Of a stretch of DNA of 64,000 bases, positions 54,449 through 64,000 are shown piece by piece; positions within the stretch are counted from its first letter, which is position 1, and the number at the start of each line of letters is the position of its first letter. Below the pieces are notes generated by a model. The model was not told the origin of the DNA and searched no databases. It saw only the letters and a program-made list of their open reading frames with translations. A program made the translations under genes and the position numbers. The stretch comes from Microdochium bolleyi (taxonomy: Eukaryota; Ascomycota; Sordariomycetes; Xylariales; Microdochiaceae). The stretch is from assembly GCA_001566295.1 (NCBI GenBank), contig KQ964265.1, positions 248,001-312,000 of the forward strand, given 5' to 3'.

Positions 54449-56348
54449 TCAAGCTTTCTTCTCCTCCACCTGCGGCACCAGGAACTGGTCAATCTCGACC
54501 CTCTCAAAGAAACTGATATGGCCGAAACCCACCCAGTGCTGCGCGATGCGGTTGTGCGAGACCAGGATGAGCTGCGATGCCATGTACTTGTCTGTGTCCT
54601 CTTGTCAGTACTCTTCCAACACCGGCGGGCTGGTCGCTCCTGTCAAGACTCACCGTGGTAGAAGCCCTCGGCCGCGATATGGCCTCTGCTCTTCACGATC
54701 CGCGCTCCTTGGAAGGGAGCTTCTTGGGCAACACCTACAAGCCCACGCGGCCCAATATCATCTGCGACAAACGTGTACTCTCCGCGAGGCACGTTCGGGT
54801 CGCCTGTCAGCTTGATCGCCTCTAGCCGACCTCGATGCACACGCTCTCGCTGGAACCGCTCCTCGAAGTCTTCCTCAGACTCGTCACGATGTCGTTCGAG
54901 GGGCTCTTCATCGCTCTCGCCGTCTACCTCGGGTTGGTTGATCAACAGAAACTCGCATCCGTGCCCGCTGTAATCCCCAACCCAAATGCCCCTCCACGGC
55001 TTTTCCGCCGTCGGCGTGTACAAGCTGGGATCCAAGGTGGAATATGTCGAGAATTCCTCGCCGACAGGGCCACTCGGAGAGCCGAGGTCTAGCCAGTGGC
55101 GGATCCTGAAGGTCATCTCGGACATTTCTTCTCGCGACTTCGCTGTCCAGCCCTCCACCTCGGCCCCACGGCCCGGCGCAAGTTGTCGGTGAAGTCCTGT
55201 CGGCTTGCCAATGACACGATCCGTGGCAGGCACGCATGGTGGCGGCCACGCATTGCCATACGGGAACGCATTCTCGACGAGGTTGTGGTAGTCGTCCTCC
55301 TCAAGGCATTTTGTGAGCAGCAGCTTGCTCTGCCGAGGGTCACCCACACCGTTCAGGTGCATAGAGCATTCTGCGCTCCAGCCACGCGGTTCTGAACATT
55401 CCGAATTGCTGTGCTGCACAACGCCGGCATTGCCTCGCCTGGCATTGAGTCGCAAGACCGGTCTCTCGGTATGCAGCCTGACAATAGGCTTGAAGTAGTG
55501 GATGTGCACGTCGCTATCTGTGGCCCAGGTCTCGACGCCAGCCGCTTGCCGCGCCACAACTAGGCGACAGCCTTCGATGTAACCATGTTCGCTGTTATAC
55601 CGAACAACTATCAAGTTGCCTGTGAGCTCTCGATCACAGAACCATATCCTGTATTTTGGCAGGAACCAGTGAGGATCGTGAGCCGCGTACAATTCGCGCC
55701 AGCTCTCGCAAGGCTTGGGGGTGGAAATATGGTTTCCCCGCAGATTGGCGAGGACGTGTCGCTGCCAGTGTATGTCCGTGCACGCGCTCTGGTTGAGCTT
55801 CTTGCATGTGAGAGATACCGCAGCCAGCTCCAGCGGCGACAGGTACGACAAGATGGCGTCTAGAAGCTCCGAGGGCAGCTTCAGAATCGAGCAGTACGAC
55901 TCTGCCAAGCCCATGATCGTGCTCATGGGTTTCTCTCCTGTGGGAGCAATCATCAGATCAGGGGGGTCTTTGAGTGGCCATGTCCAGAGGGAGAGAGTTT
56001 TGGCCAAGTAGTATCGGGACGCTGCTAATACGCACCTTTTGCAGAGCGGAACGGGCTGGGTGAGAGGCGGCGTTTCGAGGACTGGCCTCGTGAATTGTTT
56101 GCGAAATGTGTACCGGGAACTCGCAGCCCATGGTCAGAGACGTCCGAAATGAACTGGATGTTCTCCTCAATCTCCGGATCGATGCCGCCATATGAGACGG
56201 TCGGGTTGTGTACATTGACCGTGTACGGCAAGGTTTCGCTGGTCGTCAGGAGAGGGCGCTGTGCTGATGAGGTGGTCGGGCTGCCGCTCCTCTTCTGCAC
56301 ATAGGGAAGCTGCTGCTCTCGACCTTGGCGTGGGGTCCGGGAATCCAT
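54449..56348 (-). CDS. F-box protein (3 exons)
   Basis: Minus-strand exons 56348-56036, 55967-54654 and 54591-54449 give 589 residues. The first intron (donor GTGCGT, acceptor AAG) joins RSAK to DPPDLMIAPTGE; the second (GTGAGT...CAG) joins GFYH to DKYMASQLILVSHNRIAQHWVGFGHISFFERVEI, the usual end of this fungal family. The F-box is at about residues 135-170: LKLPSELLDAILSYLSPLELAAVSLTCKKLN. The remainder has conserved blocks IWVGDYSGHGCEFLL and LTGDPNVPRGEYTFVADDIG typical of fungal F-box proteins with an unnamed C-terminal domain. It is predicted to bind Skp1 in an SCF complex. The 104-residue first exon is Pro/Ser-rich and could be a separate short gene, but the join is in frame with good splice signals. 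Confidence 0.8.
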
Positions 56349-58831
56349 GAGGATGAAAATAGAGTTAGTTGATGGGCAAATGCACAGGCAATGCAGGAGG
56401 ATCCGACCTGCCCAGAATGAGCAGAGCCCTTGTCCGTGTCCGATCCGGAGTTACAGCCGGCACCAACGGCATGTGCTGTTTGTGCAAGGGAGTGTCACGT
56501 TGAAGTCAGTTGGCGCTGAGCAGAATCTGAGGTCCTGGATGTGGGCGTTGAGTGCAGCCTGGTGCGGGTTGCCTGCGGCTTCGGTGCGTGGCTCCACCTC
56601 GTTGATGAGTGAGAGTGATGACGACAAGCGTAGCCAGGCTCGGGATTACGGACGGGGTCGGGATCGGGGGTTTCGCGGACGCTCGAGTGGATAGAGGATT
56701 GACGGGCTTGCCCTGGACCCTGTCGGAGTATTCAAGCACCCTGGCAACCGAGGATTTCGGTACGACGCAGTTGAGAATCGCTGTCGCCGAGTTTTGAGCT
56801 CAATCTGTTCGTGAGATGGGGAAGACAGGAGGTTGCTGCGGGCTGGATGTTGGTTTCAAATACTGGCAGGCCAAGTGGCTGCCCCGGACTAACGTTGTGC
56901 TGCACAGCAACGCGGCATCCGCCAAGCCAGGTCCTTGCCCAACAGCACTGGCAGTCAAGCCAAACCGCATCTAGCAGCTGAGCATGTGGTGCTGTGGCTC
57001 CTCGCCCAGACAGGAAGTCACCGGCGACATGGCATAGTTCCGACTATTTGGTCTGGACTCGATTGTCGGGCTCGACCGTACATACGATAGCGCGTGCTCA
57101 CAGTCAGGCCATAGCTGGCTGCGCCGACCTCTTGACTTGTTGCTCTCGACGTCGATTCGTGGACACAGCTTGGCGCGGATAGGCGCCGTGGAATGGGATT
57201 GCTTGTGCTCTTGGCTGGACAGGGGCCAGGCACAATGGGGAAGGTTGCAGAGCCGCGCCGCTGGGTCCGGCAATGGGCTCTTGCAGGCATGCACAACCCC
57301 CCAGCACGCCTTCCTGTTCATGCTCGGCCAGGGGCTGTCCCAGAGAGCAATTTGCTGTCTGCTTCAGAGATCTACCGTACCAGGGAGTACTAGCTAGCAT
57401 TGGGTTCGATGAATATTGACGTTATTGGAGGCTATTCAATCATTGAGTGCATATCGTACCTGTCCCTTTGATAGCTGGTCAGCAAAACGTGACACTATGT
57501 CGACACCAGCTGCGAACGAGTGACAGGAGAGGAAAGCGCAATTCTCTTGACCTGTTCGCCATCCAGTGTTGTTCGACCCGAGCTCGGACAAGATTGCGAA
57601 TCACATCAAGCATAATGTCCGAGCGCGACCCCGGCGGCACGTTACGCTGCGTGCAAATCGCAAGGAATAAGACGAGACAACTTGATGTTGCAGACACGAA
57701 TAGATCCGGTGTGCATGTGCTTGACCAACTGCCTCTTTCGGGGTCCAGGACTGACTGGAAGCGCTTCCAAATTGCTTAGACGCGCTGGATTCGACACTCG
57801 TCGGATTGCCACACCCACCGGGCTCAGGTCGGGCCCTGCTCAACCAGAATAGCCGCTGCCCACAAGGTGCCTAACTAAGGTAGCTTCCGCTGTGGCATGG
57901 TGATGGCGGCATGGGGGCCCTGCTTCCGTTACCGGCAGCCGGTTCGACACGCTCAGCTCGAAGAAGCCACGTCTAGACAGGGCCGTGAATCGTGGGACGT
58001 TGCCTCGCGAGTGGTCCCTTGGTTGCTGCATCAATCCGGAGCAGCCGGCTGGATCTTTTGTTTTACCGGAAGAGGGAGGTGAACGGACTTGGACGATTCG
58101 CAAGCGGGCGGGTTCTTGCGCTCTGCTGCTGGCACCACTGCTGATCCTGTATTGCTTGTAGGAGATTGGACAGCAAGGTTGTGATTATGCTGGCCGACTC
58201 GGGAGATCGTGTGACAAGCCGGAAACCGGGGAGTCAAGGCGATGCAGGCCTTTGCTGTGCATATTGTTGCGTATCTTTGAGTGTCAGCCAAGACCTGGTC
58301 CGATGGTGGACTTGACATTGAGGGAGTGTGAGCGCGGGGAAGCGCCGCACCTGCAGACTCCGTAGGGGCACACTTGGCCACCGTGCAGGCTGGGCAGCAT
58401 TGAATTGGCGTTGCAGCGCCCCACGCACAGGCCAAGTGCGCAATCAGCCGCCATCCAGCCAGTTGCACCTGCCGTGTTTGGCATCGCAGCAGACGGCCTC
58501 CAGTGGCTCCTTGTGATGTCCTGTCTGCCACTCCCAAGTCGAGTCTTGCTCTGCGCAACTCACCAACGACCACGGGCACCTGACTCCTGCAAAAAGCCCA
58601 GCAAGGTTCTCACGTTGCAAGCGCGTCCCTCCCCCATAGGATCACGGCCTCCGAGCACGTCCTCGCGTGTCCCCTCGCTCACCTTGCGCAATCCGAGCTA
58701 CGGGCTGGAGACTTCCCTTCCCGGTGCCGATCTCCAAGCAGAGAGTCACACGAGCGAGGCACTCCATCGCACTCCCAGTGCAGCACCGCGACGCCCTCAG
58801 TCTCAGTCTCAGTTTCAGTCTCCCCATCGCC
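56349..58831. other. Divergent intergenic region
   Basis: This 2.5-kb region lies between the divergent F-box (-) and cupin (+) genes. Several frames of 60-180 residues overlap on both strands, none recognisable. A TCTCAG run (about 58796-58822) lies just before the cupin ATG in its likely 5' UTR. Confidence 0.4.
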
Positions 58832-59599
58832 ATGGCGGGACTATTATCCTTGTTGCCCGACATATTGCCCATGATCGTGCCGGCTCAGATTCATGTCACC
58901 AAAGCCAAGAACCTCGAGGCCCAACGGGAAGGCAACGACTCGCCGATGTTACGCCAGGGCGCCGTTATCGGCAAGAGCGACAAGATGTGCGCCACAGGTG
59001 AGCCTATTTTCCCGGCATGCTGGTCCGAAGATGCGGGGGAAAGAGCATGGGCTGAGATGAGGTGATGCACCACATGCGGCATCCCGAGGCTCTCTGGCTG
59101 CTTGTGGCTTCTCATCCCCGCCCGACACGCGGAAGATCAGATCTGCCTGACGTGATCACTCAATGAACCTGAAGCTGATTGGGTCTGTTCAGTCCTTATC
59201 GCAAAGGCCAACTGTGCTTCCGCAGTCCACCATCATGGCGAGCAGGGTAAGTCAGCTATCAACCTTCCAAGACGGGATTCAGCCGCTGTACGGGGAACCC
59301 CGGTCTCTGGGTTAGGGTCCTTCACGTGGTCTGCATGCTGACAGCTGCCACCACCAACAGATACCATGATATACGCAGTATCCGGCACGGGCATCCTCGT
59401 GACCAACAATGGCGACGAGGCCGGGCCTCGCAGGCAGGAGTTATCTGCAGGCGATTTCGCAATGATACCATCCTGGACCGAACACCAGGAGATCAACGAC
59501 ACCGACGACGAGTTTGTATGGATACTCATCCGAAGCGGACCCGAGCCAGTGGTCGTTTATCTGACCGACTTCTTCGGCGAGGAGGTTCCAGCTGATTGA
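58832..59599 (+). CDS. Small cupin-domain protein (3 exons)
   Basis: Exons 58832-58997, 59193-59246 (54 bp) and 59361-59599, all joined in phase 1, give 152 residues. Cupin motif 1 appears only after splicing: AVHHHGEQDTMIYAVSGTG, with three His and the Glu expected for a metal site. Motif 2 is GDFAMIPSWTEHQEIND with its His. The segment SPMLRQGAVIGKSDKMCA upstream matches small stand-alone fungal cupins. The first 15 residues are hydrophobic (LLSLLPDILPMIV), but the fungal homologues I recall have a similar start, so a signal peptide is doubtful. These proteins bind a metal ion; a reaction cannot be assigned. The gene converges with the hydrolase gene with 118 bp between stop codons. Confidence 0.88.
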
Positions 59600-59717
59600 G
59601 ATTTATCTGCTCAGCTGAATGATCTTTATAATATTTGCGCGCTTTCTGTGAGTAGTCTTGTCTGATATGCGAAGTGATGTATGCACATGTGGTCTGACCT
59701 ATCGCTGACGGCCACTC

Positions 59718-61289
59718 TCAGGCTTCATCTTCCTCTACATCCGCTGAGCAGTGACGCTGCACGAGCCTGCATATCTGCTGCACCGTTGATGCCGAGTCAA
59801 AGACCTGGGCATGGTCCAAACCTGGAAACCAGGCAACCTCGATTCCGCCGCGCGATACTAAGTCCGCCTCCTTGCGCTGCGACCCAGCCACAGCCATTAA
59901 CGTCGCACTAGGTGGCCACCACTTATCGTCGGCCATCAGATACCGCGCGACCGCCAATGTGTCCACTATGAGGTCTTTCTCGGCGAGACATACTGCCACT
60001 CTCCTCTTCCGCGCGTCCGTCCCCGAGCCCGATGGTATGCTCAGCAGATCCTCTGTCCATGCTATGCTCTCCTTCCAATGAAAGTGACGGCCGAGGCAGT
60101 GGGCCACGCCAGGGTCCATGCTCGCAAAATACCATAGCATCCACTCGTTGGCCCTCTTCGGCTGACGTCTCGTGAAGTTGTATGCAACGTCGGGAAGATG
60201 CAACATGATGCTCACCGGATCAATCATGACGGTTGCCTCGCATCTCGGCCCAAGTGTCGGCGATTTGAAGATATGTGTCGCCACAGCACTTCCGTAAGAG
60301 TGAGTGACGAGCGTGAAGCGTGACCACCCACGTGCGTCGAGGATGGCGGTCACATTCTGCAGGTATTCGAGCTTCTGCAATGGGTCTGCTGTAATACGCA
60401 TCGACACGGGTAGCATTTCGATAGCGATGACGCCAATTTGTGCGTCCCTCGGTTGACTCTTGGCCAGTGCTGAAAAGAATGGCACGTACGGCCATAGTCC
60501 AATGCCGACTCCATGCAAAAAGACGATTGGAACTTTGTCCGTCGCCGTGTGTGGTCTGTGCCAGTACGCCATCTTGTCGGCTTCGGAACGTGCAGAGGGC
60601 AGGAGACTTTGTAGCCGCCATGGCATGACTGATGTCAGCATACCGCCCGACTGTGCGTAGTATTGGAATCCCTGCCATGCCAGCAGCGCGTGTGTGATCG
60701 CGTCGACCGCCCCCACGATGAGGTACCACAACATGGTCCGATACGCAGTCTCGACCGAGTCGATGGTCAGACGCAGACACTCGGCCTTGCCCCGGCCGGG
60801 TACGAAATTGCGATGCATCTTGTCTCCCACGAGCTCGACATACTCGTCCAGCTCCTGGTCCTCCTCATCCGTCTCCATGCCGGGGGCCTTGTCGAAGAAC
60901 GCCCAGAGCAGGAACTCGCGTACGTTATCCCACCGGATATCCTTCTTCTCGGCGCCGAGGAACCACATCCGGAGATAGTGGTCCGCATCAGGCATGTTGT
61001 CGAGGCACTTCTCCAGCAAACGCCTGCGCTCGTTGCGGGACAGTGGGGAAGGATATTTCGCTTCCCTGCGCAGCCGGTATTTGTATGGCAGCCAGACGGT
61101 CAGGTAGTAGAGCAGGTCGAGGCACACATAGCCGAGGAGGATGCGATTGTACCATGCCGTGAAGACGACTTGTGTTGGGCGGAGGAAGGCCTGGAGGAGG
61201 AGAGCTGCGAGGATGAGCGGAGCCGTGTAGCGCAGCAGGATGATGCTCGTCCGGATCAGTACGAGCTCGGTTAGCGATGTTCCTATCAT
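59718..61289 (-). CDS. Membrane-anchored alpha/beta hydrolase
   Basis: A single minus-strand exon of 523 residues from ATG 61289. One or two hydrophobic spans lie at about residues 17-36 and 48-66, followed by a basic YKYRLRRE. Residues 255-265 (IVFLHGVGIG) form the oxyanion loop. The nucleophile is Ser331 in THSYGS (a variant of G-x-S-x-G with Thr-His first). The acid is the Asp of CLAEKDLIVDT and the base is His in FPGLDHAQVFDS. These features fit a lipase or esterase-type hydrolase held at a membrane. The stretch of about 190 residues between the anchor and hydrolase domain, with DEEDQELDEYVELVGDK, is acidic and unrecognised. Substrate unknown. Confidence 0.82.
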   Translation of the reverse strand: MIGTSLTELVLIRTSIILLRYTAPLILAALLLQAFLRPTQVVFTAWYNRILLGYVCLDLLYYLTVWLPYKYRLRREAKYPSPLSRNERRRLLEKCLDNMPDADHYLRMWFLGAEKKDIRWDNVREFLLWAFFDKAPGMETDEEDQELDEYVELVGDKMHRNFVPGRGKAECLRLTIDSVETAYRTMLWYLIVGAVDAITHALLAWQGFQYYAQSGGMLTSVMPWRLQSLLPSARSEADKMAYWHRPHTATDKVPIVFLHGVGIGLWPYVPFFSALAKSQPRDAQIGVIAIEMLPVSMRITADPLQKLEYLQNVTAILDARGWSRFTLVTHSYGSAVATHIFKSPTLGPRCEATVMIDPVSIMLHLPDVAYNFTRRQPKRANEWMLWYFASMDPGVAHCLGRHFHWKESIAWTEDLLSIPSGSGTDARKRRVAVCLAEKDLIVDTLAVARYLMADDKWWPPSATLMAVAGSQRKEADLVSRGGIEVAWFPGLDHAQVFDSASTVQQICRLVQRHCSADVEEDEA

Positions 61290-63078
61290 GATTGATTGTT
61301 GCGAGGGGCTTCAATCGTCTGCAGGCGGCTTTTCTCGTGTTGCTCAGCCGAGGCCGGTGGTTTTGGTGTATTGCAGGGTTGGTGCCAAGCTGCGGCCTGC
61401 GCAGTCTTTCGTCTGAGTCGGTAATTGAGTGGTGAACGGAAAAACAGAACGCCGAGACTGAAGCACGCATGCACGATGTTTTTGATGGCACCCTGAAGGA
61501 ATTTGCAATGGCCGCTTAGGAGAAGGCTGAAAATGAGATGCACGAGCAGAGATGCGCACAAAACAGAAAAAGATGCGAAGAGTAGAGGCGCCTGAAGATC
61601 TTTCGCTCCACGTCAAAACGCTTTCGGGCCACGCGACAGACAGGCACATGACATGACTGCGTTTGACAGGACAGGCACGGAGGAGGGTTCCAATTTAAAA
61701 GCACGGCAGTGACGTTGCGAGCCTGTCGATCATCCCGTGGCTGCAGGGTACAGGTACGGTGGAGATTAGGTAAGCACGCGAATCAACAACAACTCATGCC
61801 CGTCCGTCGAGCACGTCAGATAGTTGATTTTGTTGGGAAATCGTAGGAGATCTAACGAGTCCTAGAAGTGTTCAATCAAGTTTGGGCAATGATTGGGTCG
61901 CGAGGCGAGCGCTGGTGGCCGCTGCTCTGCTGTGATTCTGCAAGGTCTGGATATTGGGACTTTCATGGAGGTTAACGTAGGAGAATGCGTCCAGCCATGA
62001 CTTTTGGGTGCAAGGTGGCTCTCAAGCTTGCGGGATGGAGGTGCCTGCGCCTCAGAAATTACTCCTCAACGCAAGTTCTTGGGATAAAATGCGTCAAGTC
62101 CGTCAACGGACACCAAGCACTCTCTCTGTTGGACACGGGTGCTTCACCTGCTTCACTGCTAATGAAGAGATATTCTGAACCTTCTACAACCCCCCCCCCC
62201 CCCCCGGGCCAGTCATCTACATTGGGTGCATCAAGCTCTACATCCGAGTCTTTTTTCCATCACCTCAGTCACACATCAAAGAGTCAATGACGTCCCTGGA
62301 GGGAATAAAATTCGCAATCCGGGACGTAGGGCCACCGGCAGTGGGTCGTATCGGACTGCCAAAGCGCGTTCCAAAGAACTGGATCCCGCGGGTGTAATAT
62401 GTTTTATCTAGTTCAGGAACCAGATCGTGCTCAGCCTTGGTTCCGGCAGCCTATCGTGCCTTGCGGGTCTCTGTTCGTCAATGCTATCTGGGCAGGCGTG
62501 GGATGATCACTGTTTTTCTGCTCGCAACGACATCGTGATGAGGGCTCTAGCAAATTCGTCATGGCATAGGCCGTTGCATTCGGGAATTCTCTCATGAACT
62601 GGAGGACGGTGTTTGATGGCAGTTACTGGTCGTTCTTCCCGCCTGGCCGTACCTTTCAACCTCGTCAGGACCTACTCTGACCAGACCTTTGAGCCACCTC
62701 ACACGGACCTCTGAACCTCTAAGATGCGGAATTCCGCGCTCAGGGGTCTCCATACCACTTCATATAGGCACGAGACCTCTGCCACTTTCCCTCTTCCTCT
62801 GGACCTCTCCCTCTTCTCGTCTCAAGCCACACCAGGGAGCAGGACTCGGTGCCACCGTTTTGTGCCGCCACAGCCACTGCGGCACATAACCAGGTCCAGC
62901 TGGGAAACTCTTTTCCCTTGAAATGACTCTCCCCTCTACGATCATCTTTCCTCGTCGTCTCTTTTCCGTCATCGTTCAAGAACAGACGCGACATTCAATT
63001 CAGCCAAGGTCCGTTTCCATGCTCTCTGCTCACTCTGCTTACCTTGCTTCCTCTCGCTGACTGCGCATCAGCCAAGAT
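61290..63078. other. Divergent intergenic region
   Basis: This 1.8-kb region lies upstream of both the hydrolase (-) and the small membrane protein (+). A 16-base C run occurs at 62190-62205. A likely 5' UTR intron (donor GTCCGT at 63009, acceptor CAG at 63071, branch point GCTGAC) ends just before the downstream ATG. No other gene is seen. Confidence 0.45.
62190..62205. repeat. C homopolymer, 16 bases
   Basis: An uninterrupted run of 16 C. It is the longest homopolymer I saw in the window and a likely spot of length variation or sequencing error. Confidence 0.9.
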
Positions 63079-63570
63079 ATGCGTTTCCCCGTCGGTCTTC
63101 AGCCGGAGGGCAGGGTCTCGTTCGTCGCCGACTTCATATCCTCTGCGACGACAGCAGCAGCAGCTGCGGTGACGCAGCCACAAACTATGGGACCAACAGC
63201 GACCGTCGCCGTTACAGAGCTCGCACTCTGGGACAATTCCACCACCGCCAACGCCGCCGCCGCTCCCACCCCGTCCTGTGTCCCCGCGCACGCGTTCGAC
63301 CTCTCCTGTGAGCCCGAAGCGGGCGGCTACATCGCCATCCTCCTCCTCGGGGCCATGCTCGCCTTTATGATCGGCCTCGTGATCGTCGACGCCGGTGTCA
63401 AGCTCGGCTGGATCGAGCCCAAGCCCGAGCTCGAGGACGTTCGGTACGACGGCGGCCCAAACCCCGTGCGCGAGCAGGCGGCCGCCGACGCGGAAAAGTT
63501 GAAGAAGATGGCGGAGGAGGCGGTGGAGCAGCCACCGCAGATAGCACCCCCAGTTCTCTCCTCCTTGTAA
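63079..63570 (+). CDS. Small single-pass membrane protein of unknown function
   Basis: A single coding exon of 163 residues. The N-terminal 75 residues are Ala/Thr/Ser-rich (SSATTAAAAAVTQP). Two Cys flank a short segment (PSCVPAHAFDLSCEPE), and one strong membrane span follows at about residues 83-105 (YIAILLLGAMLAFMIGLVIVD). The C-terminal 55 residues are charged and predicted cytosolic, with a Lys/Glu-rich helix (AAADAEKLKKMAEEAVEQ). There is no clear signal peptide, so it may be a signal-anchor protein with the Cys-containing part outside. I do not recognise the family. High GC at third positions and no frame conflict support a real gene. Confidence 0.65.
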   Translation: MRFPVGLQPEGRVSFVADFISSATTAAAAAVTQPQTMGPTATVAVTELALWDNSTTANAAAAPTPSCVPAHAFDLSCEPEAGGYIAILLLGAMLAFMIGLVIVDAGVKLGWIEPKPELEDVRYDGGPNPVREQAAADAEKLKKMAEEAVEQPPQIAPPVLSSL

Positions 63571-64000
63571 TCTTTCTTCACGCTCTCAATGAGGGTTTTC
63601 CGCATCGGGACCTGAATGCAGATAGATGCTCACCATTAGGAAAGGGCTACTTAGCCACAGGAAAGGGTGCAGTGTAGTTAACAAAACATAAACGCCCCGA
63701 GGTTTGTCGGATTGTGCACCCTCGGTAGACTCTACTAGCTCAGCATAATTCACATGTCGTGAAAACCCCTCTCCTCGAAGTTGTGTATATGTGACGTGGG
63801 CCAGAATGGTATCTCCTGCAACATACCGACATGTGGGCGCGGCCTGCATCATGTGGAAGCTTCTGGCCGTCCCAGGAATGTATCAGAGAACGGCCATGAT
63901 GGTGGTGCCACTGCGGAGTGCTGCATGCGCGCTGTGATAAGTGGCGGCGCCCACGGTCTGGGAACCGTAATGCAAATCCAATAAAAGTAGTTGTGCCGGA
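63571..64000. other. Downstream region at window end
   Basis: The last 430 bp have mixed composition and short frames only. It includes the 3' UTR of the small membrane protein. Nothing else is recognised. Confidence 0.45.

Noticed and set aside
56036..56348. Separate small gene upstream of the second F-box protein
   Set aside because: The frame could end on its own shortly after 56036, but a good GTGCGT donor and an AAG acceptor join it in frame to the F-box exon, and that exon lacks a convincing ATG of its own at its beginning.
1..64000. CRISPR arrays, prokaryotic operons, intact transposons, rRNA genes
   Set aside because: No direct-repeat/spacer pattern, ribosome-binding sites, terminal inverted repeats with a transposase, or 5S/18S-like sequence was seen. 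The tandem repeats present are simple micro- and minisatellites.

Overview
The window is nuclear DNA from a filamentous ascomycete (Pezizomycotina, most likely a Sordariomycete; the species cannot be named from this alone). The evidence is the many short introns (about 50-230 bp, GTRAGT-type donors and YAG acceptors), the GC-rich third codon positions in conserved genes, and a set of typical fungal families: a Jip5 ribosome-biogenesis WD protein, a UapA/UapC-type purine permease, a Jen1-type carboxylate transporter, a Prm10/ThrE membrane protein and a QA-4-type dehydroshikimate dehydratase. I see no prokaryotic operons, CRISPR arrays or intact transposons. Exon structures were worked out by hand from splice signals, reading-frame continuity and recalled family consensus; no search was run.

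Layout. 0-10 kb: the 3' tip of an unknown gene, a divergent NMP-kinase-like protein, a fructosamine-3-kinase-type kinase (-), an unrecognised secreted protein, pyroglutamyl peptidase I (-), then Jip5. 11-23 kb: 3-dehydroshikimate dehydratase (-), purine permease and Jen1-like carboxylate permease, separated by large intergenic regions (2.0 and 3.4 kb). 23-35 kb: an intronless 999-residue protein (-), a GH27 alpha-galactosidase with a C-terminal carbohydrate-binding-like domain (-), and Prm10 (-). 37-46.5 kb: a GNAT acetyltransferase, an intron-containing tRNA-Ile(AAT), an F-box protein and a 1594-residue protein ending in a nucleoside-phosphorylase (PNP) domain. 48-64 kb: a second GNAT, an AMID/FSP1-like flavoprotein, a DUF1769 protein (-), a second F-box protein (-), a small cupin, a membrane-anchored alpha/beta hydrolase (-) and a small single-pass membrane protein.

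How the genes relate. There is no obvious biosynthetic cluster. Several genes serve nutrient scavenging: purine uptake, carboxylate uptake, quinate/shikimate catabolism, galactoside hydrolysis and peptide turnover. The stretch from about 38.4 to 46.5 kb looks more accessory: it follows a tRNA gene, its two proteins use third codon positions much more loosely than their neighbours, and it carries the most unusual gene in the window. That gene has a PNP domain of the kind normally found at the N terminus of fungal NLR-like proteins, but here it is at the C terminus behind about 1280 residues with no visible NACHT or NB-ARC motor.
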